The notes below the pieces were generated by a model. That model did not search any database and was not told the DNA's origin. It saw only the letters and a program-made list of their open reading frames with translations. The position numbers and the translations under genes are program-made. A stretch of DNA of 64,000 bases from Candidatus Acidiferrales bacterium (lineage in GTDB: Bacteria; Bacteroidota; Ignavibacteria; Kryptoniales; JAKASW01): assembly GCA_035515795.1 (NCBI GenBank), contig DATJAY010000005.1, positions 154,381 through 218,380 of the forward strand, written 5' to 3'. Below, in pieces: positions 63,520 through 64,000 of this stretch. Position 1 is the stretch's first letter. Every line of letters begins with the position of its first letter.

Positions 63520-64000
63520 GTGATAAAATTTTTTGAAAGAAATATCATCAATTGTTACCGTTTTCTTCTATGGATGATGCTGAAATTATTTGGGAGAGGG
63601 ACATTTGCGAGAAAGAATGTCGGCATCCGTAAAGTCCTTGTGTATGGCTATTTTGGTCTCGGGAATTTCATCCTTTTCACTCCAACAATAAGGGCTCTGA
63701 GGCTGCTTTATCCTGAAGCTCGATTCACTCTTCTCCATGATGGTAGGACGGGAGTCAATTTCATCGCTGAGAACGAGCACCTGTTCGATGATTACATGGT
63801 ACACCCGAGAAACGGCGGCCCGGTGAAGATACTCAGGACAGCGAGGAAAATTAGAGCTAAAAAGTACGATTTGTTGGTGGGAAACATCAACGCCAACAGA
63901 AGTTTTCTGGCGGCACTGACTGTTCTCTCAGGTGTGAAGCTGAGAGCTGGACACGTAAGCAGCCCCGGCTGGCAGAGTCGATTTGATTTTATATATAATG
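63520..64000 (+). CDS. family 9 glycosyltransferase, 3' partial
   Basis: This open frame from GTG 63520 runs off the window end without a stop. The translation has an N-terminal basic helix, then VLVYGYFGLGNFILFTPTIR, the GT9/heptosyltransferase-like donor-site start, and RALRLLYPEARFTLL. GT9 enzymes add heptose or related sugars to LPS core or other glycans. A GAGGAG sequence lies 11 nt upstream. Only about 160 residues are visible. Confidence 0.8.
   Translation, partial: MIKFFERNIINCYRFLLWMMLKLFGRGTFARKNVGIRKVLVYGYFGLGNFILFTPTIRALRLLYPEARFTLLHDGRTGVNFIAENEHLFDDYMVHPRNGGPVKILRTARKIRAKKYDLLVGNINANRSFLAALTVLSGVKLRAGHVSSPGWQSRFDFIYN

Noticed and set aside
1..64000. CRISPR arrays, insertion sequences or prophage
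   Set aside because: No regularly spaced repeats, transposase or phage gene was seen.

Overview
The window looks like a chromosomal segment of a flagellated, Gram-negative member of the Bacteroidota/Chlorobiota-Ignavibacteriota assemblage. The evidence is two large secreted proteins ending in the type IX secretion (Por) C-terminal signature with the NYPNPFNP motif, a TonB-dependent receptor with a carboxypeptidase-like N-terminal domain, many FN3/WD40/kelch lipoproteins, HPr kinase without PTS genes, DUF494/Smg beside topA, and a UpxY-like antiterminator in a polysaccharide locus. Flagellin, FliD, FliS and FlgM argue against most gut Bacteroidales and favour an Ignavibacteria-like lineage. 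I cannot fix the species. No insertion sequence, prophage or CRISPR array was seen.

Layout. 1-736: 3' part of panB. 928-6149: a tight four-gene plus-strand cassette of unknown function (PEGA protein, two beta-propeller lipoproteins, small outer-membrane barrel). 6196-15756: housekeeping genes, with a zinc-finger/DUF2007 protein, cold-shock protein with a long leader, ybeY, smg-topA-xer, hpf, hprK, an SDR and a radical SAM activase. 15851-18238: a 72-residue protein and cstA. 18302-23086 (minus): SPOR protein, Ntn/C45-like hydrolase, lipoprotein, TonB receptor. 23287-32068 (minus): a probable operon of lipoprotein, GAF-sigma54 activator, PEGA Ser/Thr kinase, kelch protein, DUF5683-like protein and a giant type IX cargo. 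32241-35688 (minus): filament genes flgM, fliT-like, fliD, fliS, fliC. 35983-43069 (minus): TPR glycosyltransferase, a 1435-residue PAS/GAF/receiver protein and a canonical histidine kinase. 43355-52032: two tRNAs and mixed housekeeping genes. 52332-64000 (plus): exopolysaccharide cluster with tyrosine kinase Wzc, UpxY-like antiterminator, epimerase, exported TIM-barrel protein, flippase, methyltransferase, UDP-galactopyranose mutase, galactofuranosyltransferase-like GT2 and a GT9 that runs off the end.

How it fits together. A sigma-28 signature (TAAAGTTT-N11-GCCGATAA-like) occurs upstream of fliC, inside the gene before flgM, directly before hpf and, with a 12-nt spacer, before the 72-residue gene. 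This suggests a motility regulon gated by FlgM that reaches ribosome hibernation. The surface-protein loci and the kinase/sigma54 operon share PEGA domains and beta-propellers, and look like uncharacterised envelope signalling or assembly modules. The 3' cluster should make a galactofuranose-containing surface glycan under UpxY-type antitermination.

Best candidates for something undescribed are the four-gene surface cassette, the sigma54-kinase-kelch-type IX operon whose kinase has lost the glycine loop, the giant degenerate receiver protein, and the sigma-28-like site in front of hpf. All starts, domain limits and functions come from reading sequence by eye; no database search was run.
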